DNA of 64,000 nt from Lysobacterales bacterium PRO7. GTDB taxonomy: Bacteria; Pseudomonadota; Gammaproteobacteria; Xanthomonadales; Rhodanobacteraceae. This document shows positions 16,903 through 24,794 of this stretch, piece by piece. Positions within the stretch are counted from its first letter, which is position 1, and each line of letters starts with the position of its first letter. The DNA is taken from contig QWHH01000014.1 in NCBI GenBank assembly GCA_021404785.1, positions 19,997 through 83,996 of the forward strand, written 5' to 3'. The position numbers were made by a program, and so were the translations under genes. Below the pieces are notes generated by a model. It was given only the letters and a program-made list of their open reading frames with translations, did no database searches and was not told the DNA's origin.

Positions 16903-17550
16903 ATGTCCAAATTGTGCGTGCGAAGTTTCGCGGTTTCCCTCGACGGTTTTGCCGCGGGGCCGGGCCAGAGCCTTGAAAATCCGCTCGGCGTGCGCGGGCC
17001 GGAATTGATGGAATGGTTTTTCCATTCGCGATTCTGGAACGCGATGCACGGCAAGGATGGCGGCGAGACCGGCACCGACAATTCCATCGCCGAACACGGC
17101 TTCGACAACCTCGGCGCGTGGATTCTCGGGCGCAACATGTTCGGGCCGGTGCGCGGGCCGTGGCCGGACGACAACTGGAAAGGCTGGTGGGGCGAAGAGC
17201 CGCCGTACCACGTGCCGGTGTTCGTGCTCACGCATCACGCGCGCAAGCCGCTGGCGATGAAAGGCGGCACCACGTTTTATTTCGTCACCGACGGCATCGC
17301 GTCCGCGCTCGCGCAGGCGCGCGAGGCCGCGAACGGACGCGACGTGCGCCTCGGCGGCGGCGTGGCGACGGTGCGCGAATACCTGCGCGCACGCCTGGTC
17401 GACGAATTGCACCTCGCCGTGCGACCCGTGCTGCTCGGCAGTGGCGAGGCGCTGTTTCATGGCCTCGACTGGCGCGCGCTGGGTTACGAGTGCACCCAGA
17501 GTGTCGCTGGAGAACGCGCGACGCATGTGTTTTTGCAAAGGCGCGGGTGA
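16903..17550 (+). CDS. RibD C-terminal/dihydrofolate reductase-family protein
   Basis: 215 residues of the RibD_C/DHFR-like fold. The N-terminus SFAVSLDGFAAGPGQSLENP, the central AWILGRNMFGPVRGPW and VFVLTHHARKPLAMKGGTTF, then DVRLGGGVATVREYLRARLVDELHLAVRPVLLGSGEALF are standard blocks. Members bind NADPH and reduce pteridine- or pyrimidine-like substrates, but most are uncharacterised. GGAGG precedes the ATG by eight bases; a GTG three bases upstream is in frame but less likely. It begins a run of small plus-strand genes with unrelated products. Confidence 0.88.
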   Translation: MSKLCVRSFAVSLDGFAAGPGQSLENPLGVRGPELMEWFFHSRFWNAMHGKDGGETGTDNSIAEHGFDNLGAWILGRNMFGPVRGPWPDDNWKGWWGEEPPYHVPVFVLTHHARKPLAMKGGTTFYFVTDGIASALAQAREAANGRDVRLGGGVATVREYLRARLVDELHLAVRPVLLGSGEALFHGLDWRALGYECTQSVAGERATHVFLQRRG

Positions 17551-17598
17551 GGTTGAAGAGAGTGGCGATTGTTCGTCGCAGGCATGGAGAATCGGACC

Positions 17599-17991
17599 AT
17601 GAACGGCATCCCGATCGGAACAGAACGAATTCGACCCTTCCTGCCCACGCGCGACTTCGAACTTTCGAAGCGGTTCTACGAGGCGCTCGGTTTCGAGAAG
17701 GTGCTGGACGGCGATGTGGCGATCTTCAATGCCGGCTCTGGCGGCTTCGTTCTGCAGCGGCGTTTCGACGAAGACTGGGCAGGCAATGCCATGATGCAAT
17801 TGATGGTCGACGATCTCAACGCTTGGTGGGAGCATATTCGGTCGCTGCGGTTAGACGATCGTTTCGGCGTGCCTGCGCCGCGCGCACCAGCGATGCAGCC
17901 CTGGGGGTTGCGGATCGCATATGTCGTGGACCCATCCGGGGTGCTCTGGCATGTCGCGCAACGCCGGGACCGCACCGCGCAGGATCGGTAG
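17599..17991 (+). CDS. VOC-family (glyoxalase/bleomycin-resistance-like) protein
   Basis: 130 residues forming the two beta-alpha-beta-beta-beta halves of a vicinal-oxygen-chelate domain: RPFLPTRDFELSKRFYEALG, DVAIFNAGSGGFVLQRRF, then LMVDDLNAWWEHI and LRIAYVVDPSGVLWHVAQR. This resembles bleomycin-resistance/glyoxalase proteins. The classical metal ligands are not obvious, so an enzymatic role is uncertain. GGAGA precedes the ATG at 17599; an in-frame ATG at 17584 would add five residues. Confidence 0.82.
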   Translation: MNGIPIGTERIRPFLPTRDFELSKRFYEALGFEKVLDGDVAIFNAGSGGFVLQRRFDEDWAGNAMMQLMVDDLNAWWEHIRSLRLDDRFGVPAPRAPAMQPWGLRIAYVVDPSGVLWHVAQRRDRTAQDR

Positions 17992-18057
17992 GAACGAGTC
18001 ACTCATCGCTATCGGGAAACTGCCTCTTCAATCACCCCAATTTCTTGGCACGCGCCG

Positions 18058-18432
18058 ATGAGCAAACCCCGCGACGAGTTCAAACACTTCGTTCTCGATC
18101 AGCTCGCGCGCGTGCCGGCGCTGTCGTCGGCGCCGTTTTTCGGCGGAATCGGGCTGCGTTCGGGCGCGATTTTCTTCGGCGTGATCTTTGGCGGCACGCT
18201 GTATTTCTCGACCAGTCCGGCCACACGCGAGGAGTATCAAAACCTCGGCAGCCGCTGTTTTTCCTACATGAAGGAAGACGGCGAGGTACAGGACACCAAG
18301 CTGTTCGAGGTTCCGGCCGAAGTGCTCGACGATGCGGAAACGCTGCTCGTCTGGGCGAACCGGGCCATTGCGGCATCGGGTCAAAAGCGCAAGGCCGGTT
18401 CCGGCCGGAAAAGGCCCGCGCCGAAAGCGTAA
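18058..18432 (+). CDS. TfoX/Sxy N-terminal-domain protein
   Basis: 124 residues. The domain shows FKHFVLDQLARV, SAPFFGGIGLRSGAIFFGVI, GTLYFSTSPATREEY and FSYMKEDGEVQDTKLFEVPA, the fold of the TfoX/Sxy N-terminal domain but without the C-terminal domain needed by the competence regulator. The last 20 residues are Lys/Arg/Pro-rich (KRKAGSGRKRPAPKA), which may bind nucleic acid. Stand-alone proteins like this are widespread and uncharacterised, so a competence role should not be assumed. Confidence 0.8.
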   Translation: MSKPRDEFKHFVLDQLARVPALSSAPFFGGIGLRSGAIFFGVIFGGTLYFSTSPATREEYQNLGSRCFSYMKEDGEVQDTKLFEVPAEVLDDAETLLVWANRAIAASGQKRKAGSGRKRPAPKA

Positions 18433-18514
18433 ACGCACGCGGCGTGTTTCGCGCGCGGTTCGTGCCCGCCTGGGCTAAACTGTGGACAGCGCAACACGCG
18501 CATCGAAACCCGGG

Positions 18515-18937
18515 ATGATGAAGATGCTCAAGAAACCCAAGCTGATCATTTCGTCGCTGGACGCCGAGCGGCTGGAAAAGCTGATCGACGCGCTGCCCGA
18601 TGCGGCGTTTCCCGGCAAGAAGGACCTGGAAGGCGAGCTCGCGCGTGCGCAAATCGTGCAGCCGAAGGACGTCCCGCCCACGGTGGTGACGATGAATTCG
18701 ACCGTGCGCTTTGCCGTCGAATCCTCGCAGGATGAGTTCCAATTGACCTTGGTCTACCCGAAGGACATCGATACGTCGGGCGAGAAGATTTCGATCCTCG
18801 CGCCGGTCGGCAGCGCCTTGCTCGGGTTGTCGCAGGGCGACGAGATCGAATGGCCAAGGCCCGGCGGCGGCGTGCTGCGCGTGCGCATCAAGGAAGTCAC
18901 GTATCAGCCTGAACGCGCCGGCGAGCACTATCGCTAG
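18515..18937 (+). CDS. rnk: Nucleoside diphosphate kinase regulator Rnk
   Basis: 140 residues. Rnk binds RNA polymerase near the secondary channel and resembles the GreA C-terminal domain with a short coiled coil. Seen here are KPKLIISSLDAERLEKLIDA, LEGELARAQIVQPKDVPPTV, VRFAVESSQDEFQLTLVYP and the GreA/B-like ILAPVGSALLGLSQGDEIEWP. The start is either of two adjacent ATGs (18515 or 18518). The TAG stop overlaps the pxpA stop on the other strand (CTAG). Confidence 0.9.
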   Translation: MMKMLKKPKLIISSLDAERLEKLIDALPDAAFPGKKDLEGELARAQIVQPKDVPPTVVTMNSTVRFAVESSQDEFQLTLVYPKDIDTSGEKISILAPVGSALLGLSQGDEIEWPRPGGGVLRVRIKEVTYQPERAGEHYR

Positions 18938-19698
18938 ACGCGTGCGTTGTTCGCAATCGCGATTCCTGCCGCTTCCAGTCCTTCATGCAACGCCTGCGCG
19001 AACCGCGCGGCATCGGGGCGGTCGCCGTGCACGCAGATGGTGTCCGCGCGCAGGGCGAGCGTGCCGCCGCTGCGCATGTCGACGTTTCCCTGTGTGGCGA
19101 TTTTCACGGCCTGCGCAACGGCGACAGCTACGTCTTCGATCACTGCGCCTTGCGTGCCGCGCGGCGTGAGCGATCCGTCGGCTTCGTAGCTGCGATCGGC
19201 GAAGGCTTCGTGCGCGATGGACAGGCCAAGTGCAGCTCCGGCTTTCGGCAGTTCGCTGCCGGCGAGTCCGACCAGGATCAACTTCGCATCGAAATCACGC
19301 ACCGCGCGCGCGATGGCGTCGGCTAGCTTCGCGTCCTTCGCGGCCATGTTGTACAGCGCACCGTGCGGCTTGACGTGTACGACCCGCGTGTCCGCCGCGC
19401 GCGCGAAGGCGGCGAGTGCGCCGATCTGGTACAGCGTCATCGCATGGATTTCATTGGGTGAAACCTTCATCTTGCGGCGGCCGAATCCCTGCAAATCCTG
19501 CAGTGACACATGCGCGCCGATGGCGACGCCGTGCTGTTTCGCCAACAGTACCGTCTTGTGCATTGTGGAAAAATCGCCGGCATGAAAGCCGCAGGCGATG
19601 TTCGCCGACGTGATCCACGGCATCACGCCGGCATCGTCGCCCATGCGCCAGGCGCCGAAGGATTCGCCCATGTCGCAGTTGAGGTCGATGCGGTTCAT
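18934..19698 (-). CDS. pxpA: 5-oxoprolinase subunit A (LamB/YcsF family)
   Basis: Part of the ATP-dependent PxpABC 5-oxoprolinase, which opens pyroglutamate to glutamate. 254 residues with the family's opening IDLNCDMGESFGAWRMGDD, then SANIACGFHAGDF, GVAIGAHVSLQDLQGFGRR, VVHVKPHGALYNMAAKD and ICVHGDRPDAARFAQAL. Metal-binding Asp and His residues sit in these blocks. It is the last gene of a DLH-HIT-pxpB-pxpC-pxpA operon and overlaps pxpC by ATGA. Its stop shares CTAG with rnk. Confidence 0.95.
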   Translation of the reverse strand: MNRIDLNCDMGESFGAWRMGDDAGVMPWITSANIACGFHAGDFSTMHKTVLLAKQHGVAIGAHVSLQDLQGFGRRKMKVSPNEIHAMTLYQIGALAAFARAADTRVVHVKPHGALYNMAAKDAKLADAIARAVRDFDAKLILVGLAGSELPKAGAALGLSIAHEAFADRSYEADGSLTPRGTQGAVIEDVAVAVAQAVKIATQGNVDMRSGGTLALRADTICVHGDRPDAARFAQALHEGLEAAGIAIANNARV

Positions 19699-20687
19699 TG
19701 CAGGCGGTCCTTGATGGTTCGCGCCAGTGCAAGCAGCGCGCGTTCGCGTTCAAGATAGCGCGTTTGCGCTTCATCCAGTGAGATCGGCGTGAAGCGCACG
19801 CTGTCGCCGGGCCGGCGCTGGGCGAGACGTGGCAAGTCGACGGCAATCACATGCCCGATGCGCGGATAGCCACCGCAGGTCGGCGCCTCGGCCATCAGCA
19901 CGATCGGGTCGCCGCTGGGCGGCAGTTGCAGGGTGCCGGGGACGACGCCGGAGGAGACGAGTTCCATTGCTTCGCGCAAGTCCAGGTGGGCGCTGTGCAG
20001 GCGCAGGCCCATGCGGCTGGAATCGCCACCGACGCGGAAAGTCGAATCGAACAGCGCTCGCCGCGCGGCGTCGTTGAGTTGTGCGAAGTGCGCCCCTTCG
20101 ATCACGCCGATCGGGTTGTGCAGATCGAGGTCGAACCACGAACGCGGATTGAGGGACCAATTCGCTGGAAAGACATCCCGATTTCCGGAATCCCCTGTGA
20201 GCGGGCGTGCATGAAACCTGCGCCACAAATCCCGATGTTGAATATGCGACGATTCCAAGATCGGCAACACATCGCCCGCCGCAAGCGCCGCATTGAATCC
20301 CGCGACGATGTCGGTGCTGCGGCTGCCAAGCACCGTCTCGCTTTCGATGCCGCCAGCAACAGCGAGATACGCATACGCGCCACGCTGCATCGTGCCGAAC
20401 GCTATGTCAGTCCCCGCGCGCACGGCTACGGGACGCCACATCGGCAGGCCGTCCAGCGCAGCGCCGGTCAGCGCGACCACGCAGTCGGCATCGAAGCGCA
20501 GGCGCGGCCCGCGCAAGGTGATTTCCAGCGCCGCCGCATTTTCCCCATTGCCTACAAGTATGTTCGCAAGCCGGCGCGAGACGACGTCCATTGCACCGGA
20601 GGCGCCAACGCCGAGCGCGGCGAGTCCGCGGCGGCCGCCGTCCTGCACGCTGGTCTGCCAGCCGGCGGCGAGAACACGAATACTCAT
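19695..20687 (-). CDS. pxpC: 5-oxoprolinase subunit C (KipA-like, biotin-dependent carboxyltransferase family)
   Basis: 330 residues of the KipA/AHS2 (CT_A_B) family. The start GWQTSVQDGGRRGLAALGVG is diagnostic, followed by SGAMDVVSRRLANILVGNGE, ALEITLRGPRLRF, GGIESETVLGSRSTDIVAGF, and near the end SSRMGLRLHS, LVSSGVVPGTLQLPPSGDPI and APTCGGYPRIGHV. PxpC pairs with PxpB to form the ATPase/kinase part of 5-oxoprolinase. It lies between pxpB (63-base gap) and pxpA (4-base overlap). Confidence 0.95.
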   Translation of the reverse strand: MSIRVLAAGWQTSVQDGGRRGLAALGVGASGAMDVVSRRLANILVGNGENAAALEITLRGPRLRFDADCVVALTGAALDGLPMWRPVAVRAGTDIAFGTMQRGAYAYLAVAGGIESETVLGSRSTDIVAGFNAALAAGDVLPILESSHIQHRDLWRRFHARPLTGDSGNRDVFPANWSLNPRSWFDLDLHNPIGVIEGAHFAQLNDAARRALFDSTFRVGGDSSRMGLRLHSAHLDLREAMELVSSGVVPGTLQLPPSGDPIVLMAEAPTCGGYPRIGHVIAVDLPRLAQRRPGDSVRFTPISLDEAQTRYLERERALLALARTIKDRLQ

Positions 20688-20750
20688 AAATTGAGAAGTG
20701 CGGCCAAGGATGGTCGCTTTTTGATTTTCGTATTCATGGACGAATACATT

Positions 20751-21422
20751 TCATATGGCCATGAATCTCACGCGCATGCCCGGAGCGAGCAATGCCGGCG
20801 GGTCGCGGCCTGGATCGAACAGGTTGAATTCGGTGCGCCCGATCAGGTGCCAGCCGCCCGGGGTTTCGCGCGGATACACGCCGGTCTGCGCACCGCCGAT
20901 GGCGACCGATCCGGCGGGCACACGCGTGCGCGGCGTCGCGCGACGCGGCATGCGCAGAACCTCCGGCAGGCCAAGCAGGTAGGCAAATCCCGGCGTAAAG
21001 CCGAGCATGGCAACGCGGTATTCCGTGCCGCAGTGCAGGTCGATCACGGCCTCGCGCATCAGGCCCGCTTGCGTGGCGACGTCGTCCAGATCCGGCCCTG
21101 ATTCACCGCCGTAGGACACCGGGATTTCGATGAGTCCTGCGTCGATCGGCGCGACGGGCTGCGCGTTTTCGACGAGTGCACCCAGGCGCGCCGCGAGCCG
21201 CGCGAATGGCGATTGCGCGTCCGCACCGATCCATGCGCACGGGTCGTAGCGCACGCACACGCTGGCATACGCGGGCGCAATGTCGGTGATGCCGGGAAGA
21301 TTCGCGTCGATCAATGCACGAGCGATCGCCAGCGCCTGTGCATTGACGTCCGCGTCGATGGCATCGCCGCAGTGGATCAGCGCAGCGCAGTCGCCAAGCG
21401 CTTCGATGCGTGGCGCACTCAT
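20751..21422 (-). CDS. pxpB: 5-oxoprolinase subunit B (KipI-like)
   Basis: 223 residues of the KipI/AHS1 (CT_C_D) family: IEALGDCAALIHCGDAID at the N-terminus, ITDIAPAYASVCVRYDP, then IPVSYGGESGPDLDDVA, VAMLGFTPGFAYLLGLPE and GAQTGVYPRETPGGWHLIG, the last two being the most conserved part of the family. The start MSAPRIEALG overlaps the HIT gene stop as ATGA. Together with pxpC and pxpA it completes the prokaryotic 5-oxoprolinase. The 63 bases between pxpB and pxpC hold no visible gene. Confidence 0.95.
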   Translation of the reverse strand: MSAPRIEALGDCAALIHCGDAIDADVNAQALAIARALIDANLPGITDIAPAYASVCVRYDPCAWIGADAQSPFARLAARLGALVENAQPVAPIDAGLIEIPVSYGGESGPDLDDVATQAGLMREAVIDLHCGTEYRVAMLGFTPGFAYLLGLPEVLRMPRRATPRTRVPAGSVAIGGAQTGVYPRETPGGWHLIGRTEFNLFDPGRDPPALLAPGMRVRFMAI

Positions 21423-21847
21423 GCGGTGGGAATATCCAGTGCGCGGCGCAGGGCATCCAGAAGCGCAGCGCGCGCATCCGGCGCGTACGACTCGCGTTCG
21501 CCGAAACCCCAGACCGGACGCGGCCACGCAGCGTCTTGTGTGCGGCGTGCGATGATGTGGACGTGCAGCTGCGCGACCACATTGCCAAGCGCCGCGATGT
21601 TGAGCTTGTCCGGCGTGAACAACGATTGCATGGCGTGTGCGCAGCGATTGATCTCGGATAGCAGGCGCTGTTGTGTGGCGATGTCGAGATCGGTCAGCTC
21701 GCGCAGGTTCGCGTGGCGCGGCACGAGAATCAGCCACGCAAAGCGTGTGTCGTCCATCAGAAGCACGCGCGACAATTCCAGATCGCCGACGAAGTGCGTG
21801 TCTCCTGCCAGGCGCGGATCAAGCGCGAAGTCCTTTCCGTCGTGCAT
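21419..21847 (-). CDS. HIT-family nucleotide hydrolase/transferase
   Basis: 142 residues. The histidine-triad region reads VVAQLHVHIIARR (H-x-H-hydrophobic), where the first position is Gln as in the HIT subgroup with QLHVH. Other family blocks are FVGDLELSRVLLMDDTRFAW and LILVPRHANLRELTDLD. Such proteins hydrolyse AMP-linked substrates; the specific substrate is unknown. It sits between a dienelactone-hydrolase-like gene (2-base gap) and pxpB (4-base overlap) and is likely cotranscribed with both. Confidence 0.87.
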   Translation of the reverse strand: MHDGKDFALDPRLAGDTHFVGDLELSRVLLMDDTRFAWLILVPRHANLRELTDLDIATQQRLLSEINRCAHAMQSLFTPDKLNIAALGNVVAQLHVHIIARRTQDAAWPRPVWGFGERESYAPDARAALLDALRRALDIPTA

Positions 21848-21849
21848 TT

Positions 21850-22518
21850 TCAAGTCAGATTCTTGGCAAACAGATCGAGCGTGCGTTGCAGCGCGAGCTT
21901 CGCTGCCGCCGCGTTGTAGGCGTGCGCGTCCGCATCGCGGTTGAAGGCATGGCCGCAATGTTCGTAGACATGGATTGGTGCACCGGGCCAAGCGGCGCGC
22001 TGCTTGGCGATCGCTTCGGGCGGAATCGAAGGATCGTTCGCGCCGAAGTGGAAGATCGTCGGCGCCTTCAGTGGCTGGTCGAGAAAACCGACATTGCGGG
22101 CGCCGTAGTAACTGGATGCCGGCAGCGCCAGTACCTGCGCCGCGCGTAGCGCGACCGTACCGCCCCAACAATAGCCGACCACGCCGCACTTGCCGCTGGA
22201 ACGAATCGATTCCGCCGCACTGGCCACGGCTTCGACCGCGCGATCCAGACCGACCTCCATCGCCAGGTCGCGGCCCTTGTCGATGCCGGCCTTGTCGTAG
22301 ACGAGTTCCACGTCGTTCTCGACGAAATCGAAGAACGCCGGTGCGATCGCGGTGTAGCCGTGCGCGGCATAGGTGTCGGCGACGCTGCGGATGTGCGCAT
22401 TCACGCCGAAGATTTCCTGCACGACGACCACGCCGCCCTGCGGTTTGCCGGCAGGTTTGGCCAGGTACGCGCCGATGCAGTGCATGCCGGCGGTGTTGAG
22501 CTTGATGCGTTCGCCCAT
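21850..22518 (-). CDS. Dienelactone hydrolase-family protein
   Basis: 222 residues with an alpha/beta-hydrolase fold. The nucleophile elbow is GVVGYCWGG with cysteine as nucleophile; the aspartate is in FHFGANDPSIP and the histidine in YEHCGHAFN. The N-terminal GGVVVVQEIFGVNAHIRSV with its conserved glutamate is typical of the family. The substrate may be a lactone or ester; carboxymethylenebutenolidase activity should not be assumed. It appears to lead the operon that continues with HIT, pxpB, pxpC and pxpA. Confidence 0.88.
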   Translation of the reverse strand: MGERIKLNTAGMHCIGAYLAKPAGKPQGGVVVVQEIFGVNAHIRSVADTYAAHGYTAIAPAFFDFVENDVELVYDKAGIDKGRDLAMEVGLDRAVEAVASAAESIRSSGKCGVVGYCWGGTVALRAAQVLALPASSYYGARNVGFLDQPLKAPTIFHFGANDPSIPPEAIAKQRAAWPGAPIHVYEHCGHAFNRDADAHAYNAAAAKLALQRTLDLFAKNLT

Positions 22519-22596
22519 GATCGTGTCCGTGCGGAGGTTCGCGTCCAGCGTATCCCCGCGGGTCGGGTTGTCAACCACGCGTCGCGCCCGCAATCT

Positions 22597-24696
22597 TCAG
22601 GCGGCGTGAACGACGACGCGGTTGCGGCCTGCACTCTTGGCCGCGTAAACGGCCTTGTCGGCAGCTTCGATCAGGTCTTCCAGCCGTGCCGGTGCCGGCA
22701 TGCGCGACAGCAACGCGATGCCGATGCTGATGGTCGTTGCATCCGGCTCGTCGGGCAGGAGCCCGGCAAGCGCAGCGGCGACGCGCGTGCGTAGACGCTC
22801 GGCCAACTGTCGCACTTCGGCGACGTCGCGCACGCCGGTGGCCACGATGAATTCCTCGCCGCCGTAGCGACCGACGATGTCGTCGACGCTTAGCTGGTCG
22901 CACAGGGCATTCGCACCGGCAACGAGTACGCGGTCGCCGAACTGGTGGCCATGTCTGTCGTTGATCTGCTTGAAGTGATCGAAATCGATCAGCAACGCCG
23001 CCAGTTCGCAGTTGTCGCGTGTGCGCTCGGCAATTCGCGCATCGAGCTGGCGCAACAGATGGCCGCGGTTCGATATGCCGGTGAGCGGATCGCGGATTGC
23101 GGCCTGGAACAGCTCAGTCGCCTGTTGTTGCAGTCGCGTATTGGCGTTGCTCAGGGCGGTACGCTGGGATTCGACTTCCGCGTTGCGCACGGCAAGTTCG
23201 CCATTGAGCTTGCGTACGCTCGCAAACCGCCATGCGAGCAATCCCAATACCATCGTCAGCATGGCGATCAGCGCAAGGCCGCGGTTGCGCTGTGCTTGCC
23301 GCTGCGCAAGCTGCGCGGCCTGTTGCTGGTTGTCCAGGGTCATCTGCGCGAGCTTGTGCTCGGCTTCCGCGCGCTCGTACTGGCTTTCCAGCAGGGCCAG
23401 TGCGCGGCTCGATCGGGTGTTCAGCAGTTCGTCGCGCAAGGCCGAGCGTTTGTGCGCGTAGTCGAGCGCCTGGGCCAGGTTGCCCTGCGCAACGGCGAGC
23501 TTGTCGGCCAGCGCATAGACGGCTACCAGCGTCGGCTTGAATTGCATGGCGCTCGAATCGGCCGATATCTCGTCGAGCAGTGCCCGACTCTGCGCGATGT
23601 CCCCTGCGGCGTACGCGTTTTCGGCAAGCGCGAGCTGGCTGCGCGTGATGATCTCATGCTGCTTGAGCGCTCGCCCGATCGCCAGCGCCTCGACGAGGCG
23701 ATCGCGCGCTTCGTCGGGCCGCTTCAGGCCGGTCAGCGCGCGGCCGCTGTCGAACAGGTCGAAGCCGATGGCCGGTTGGTTGTCGAGGGCGCGCGCCAGC
23801 AGCAATGCCTCGTCCGCGGCGTCGAGCGCAGCCTGATACTCGCCGATGTCGGCGAGCCAGCTCGAATACGTGCCGAGCGCGGACGAGTAGTCGAGGCTGT
23901 CGCCGCGGCTGGCGGCGGTTTCGATCGCACGCGTGAAGTATTTACGCGTCAGTTTGTCGTCGCCGAGGTCGAGGCAGATCAGGGCGAGGTTGCGCAAGGT
24001 GCCGGCCAGATCCACGCCAAGGCGCTCGCGGATTGCCAGCGTGCGCATTTCCAGGTCGAATGCGCTCGAGTAGTCGCCGCGGTCGCGCGCGATCAAGCCC
24101 AGGAACGACAATGCGCGGGCCATGTCGCGCTCGTCGCCGAGCGCGGTCGCCGCCTCCAGCGCACGTTGGGTATGCGCGGTGGCGCTGTCGAGGCGGCCGT
24201 GGCGGCGGTCGACGATGCCGAGAAAATACTCCGCATCGGCGTGTGCGTTCGGCAACCTGGCGCGTTCGGCCAGTTGCGACAATTCGTTGGCTATCCGTTC
24301 CGTGCGGGCGTAGTCGCTGACCGCGGCCTGTTCGCCGCGCTGTTCCAGGATATCCGCTGCCGTACCGGCGTCGCCGTACGCCAGTGCGAGCCGTTGTGCT
24401 TGCAGCCAGTGCGCTTCGGCCAGATCGTAATTGCCGAGCGCGTGTTCGGCGCCTCCGAGCAGACGCTGCCAGACGATTTCGCCGCGCGTGCCGAACAGTG
24501 CCGGAATGGCCGGCGTCAGCGGATCCAGGCCGTGTTCAATCGCGACGCCCAATTGCAGCGCGCGGATCGCCGCCTGTGCGCGTGGATAGGTTTCGGGCAT
24601 CGTGGCGCCATTGGCGCACGCACACGCCAACACGGCGGCGAATCCGAAGCGGCATCGTTGCCGCCAGTTTGCATCCGTCTTGCTGGAATGCTCCAC
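22597..24696 (-). CDS. Diguanylate cyclase with periplasmic TPR sensor region (first of a tandem pair)
   Basis: 699 residues: a signal-like N-terminus, a long array of TPR-like helices (to about residue 440), one membrane helix near 476-492 (LALIAMLTMVLGLLAWRF), a short coiled coil (RTALSNANTRLQQQATELFQ) and a C-terminal GGDEF domain with RYGGEEF at 610-616. The active site is intact, so it should make cyclic di-GMP. The inhibitory RxxD site expected just before it is absent (SVDD instead). The start is the GTG at 24696, preceded by GAGGA. It is about 60% similar by eye to the next gene, from which it probably arose by duplication. Confidence 0.88.
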   Translation of the reverse strand: MEHSSKTDANWRQRCRFGFAAVLACACANGATMPETYPRAQAAIRALQLGVAIEHGLDPLTPAIPALFGTRGEIVWQRLLGGAEHALGNYDLAEAHWLQAQRLALAYGDAGTAADILEQRGEQAAVSDYARTERIANELSQLAERARLPNAHADAEYFLGIVDRRHGRLDSATAHTQRALEAATALGDERDMARALSFLGLIARDRGDYSSAFDLEMRTLAIRERLGVDLAGTLRNLALICLDLGDDKLTRKYFTRAIETAASRGDSLDYSSALGTYSSWLADIGEYQAALDAADEALLLARALDNQPAIGFDLFDSGRALTGLKRPDEARDRLVEALAIGRALKQHEIITRSQLALAENAYAAGDIAQSRALLDEISADSSAMQFKPTLVAVYALADKLAVAQGNLAQALDYAHKRSALRDELLNTRSSRALALLESQYERAEAEHKLAQMTLDNQQQAAQLAQRQAQRNRGLALIAMLTMVLGLLAWRFASVRKLNGELAVRNAEVESQRTALSNANTRLQQQATELFQAAIRDPLTGISNRGHLLRQLDARIAERTRDNCELAALLIDFDHFKQINDRHGHQFGDRVLVAGANALCDQLSVDDIVGRYGGEEFIVATGVRDVAEVRQLAERLRTRVAAALAGLLPDEPDATTISIGIALLSRMPAPARLEDLIEAADKAVYAAKSAGRNRVVVHAA

Positions 24697-24715
24697 GTGC
24701 TGTCCTCGTCGATTC

Positions 24716-24756
24716 CCCTGCGAACCGCGAACGGAACAAGTGTAATCTACGTGGCT
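24716..24756 (-). promoter_or_regulatory. Conserved upstream block of first GGDEF gene, probable promoter
   Basis: On the minus strand it contains GTAGATTACACTTGT and then GTTCGCGGTTCGCAGGGG. The same block, with few changes, precedes the second GGDEF gene (26925-26961). TACACT could be the -10 (43 bases before the GTG). The shared 10-mer TTACACTTGT is exact in both. Confidence 0.45.
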
Positions 24757-24794
24757 TGTCAGCAACACCCCGTAGCGTGGCGCATCCGCAATCT

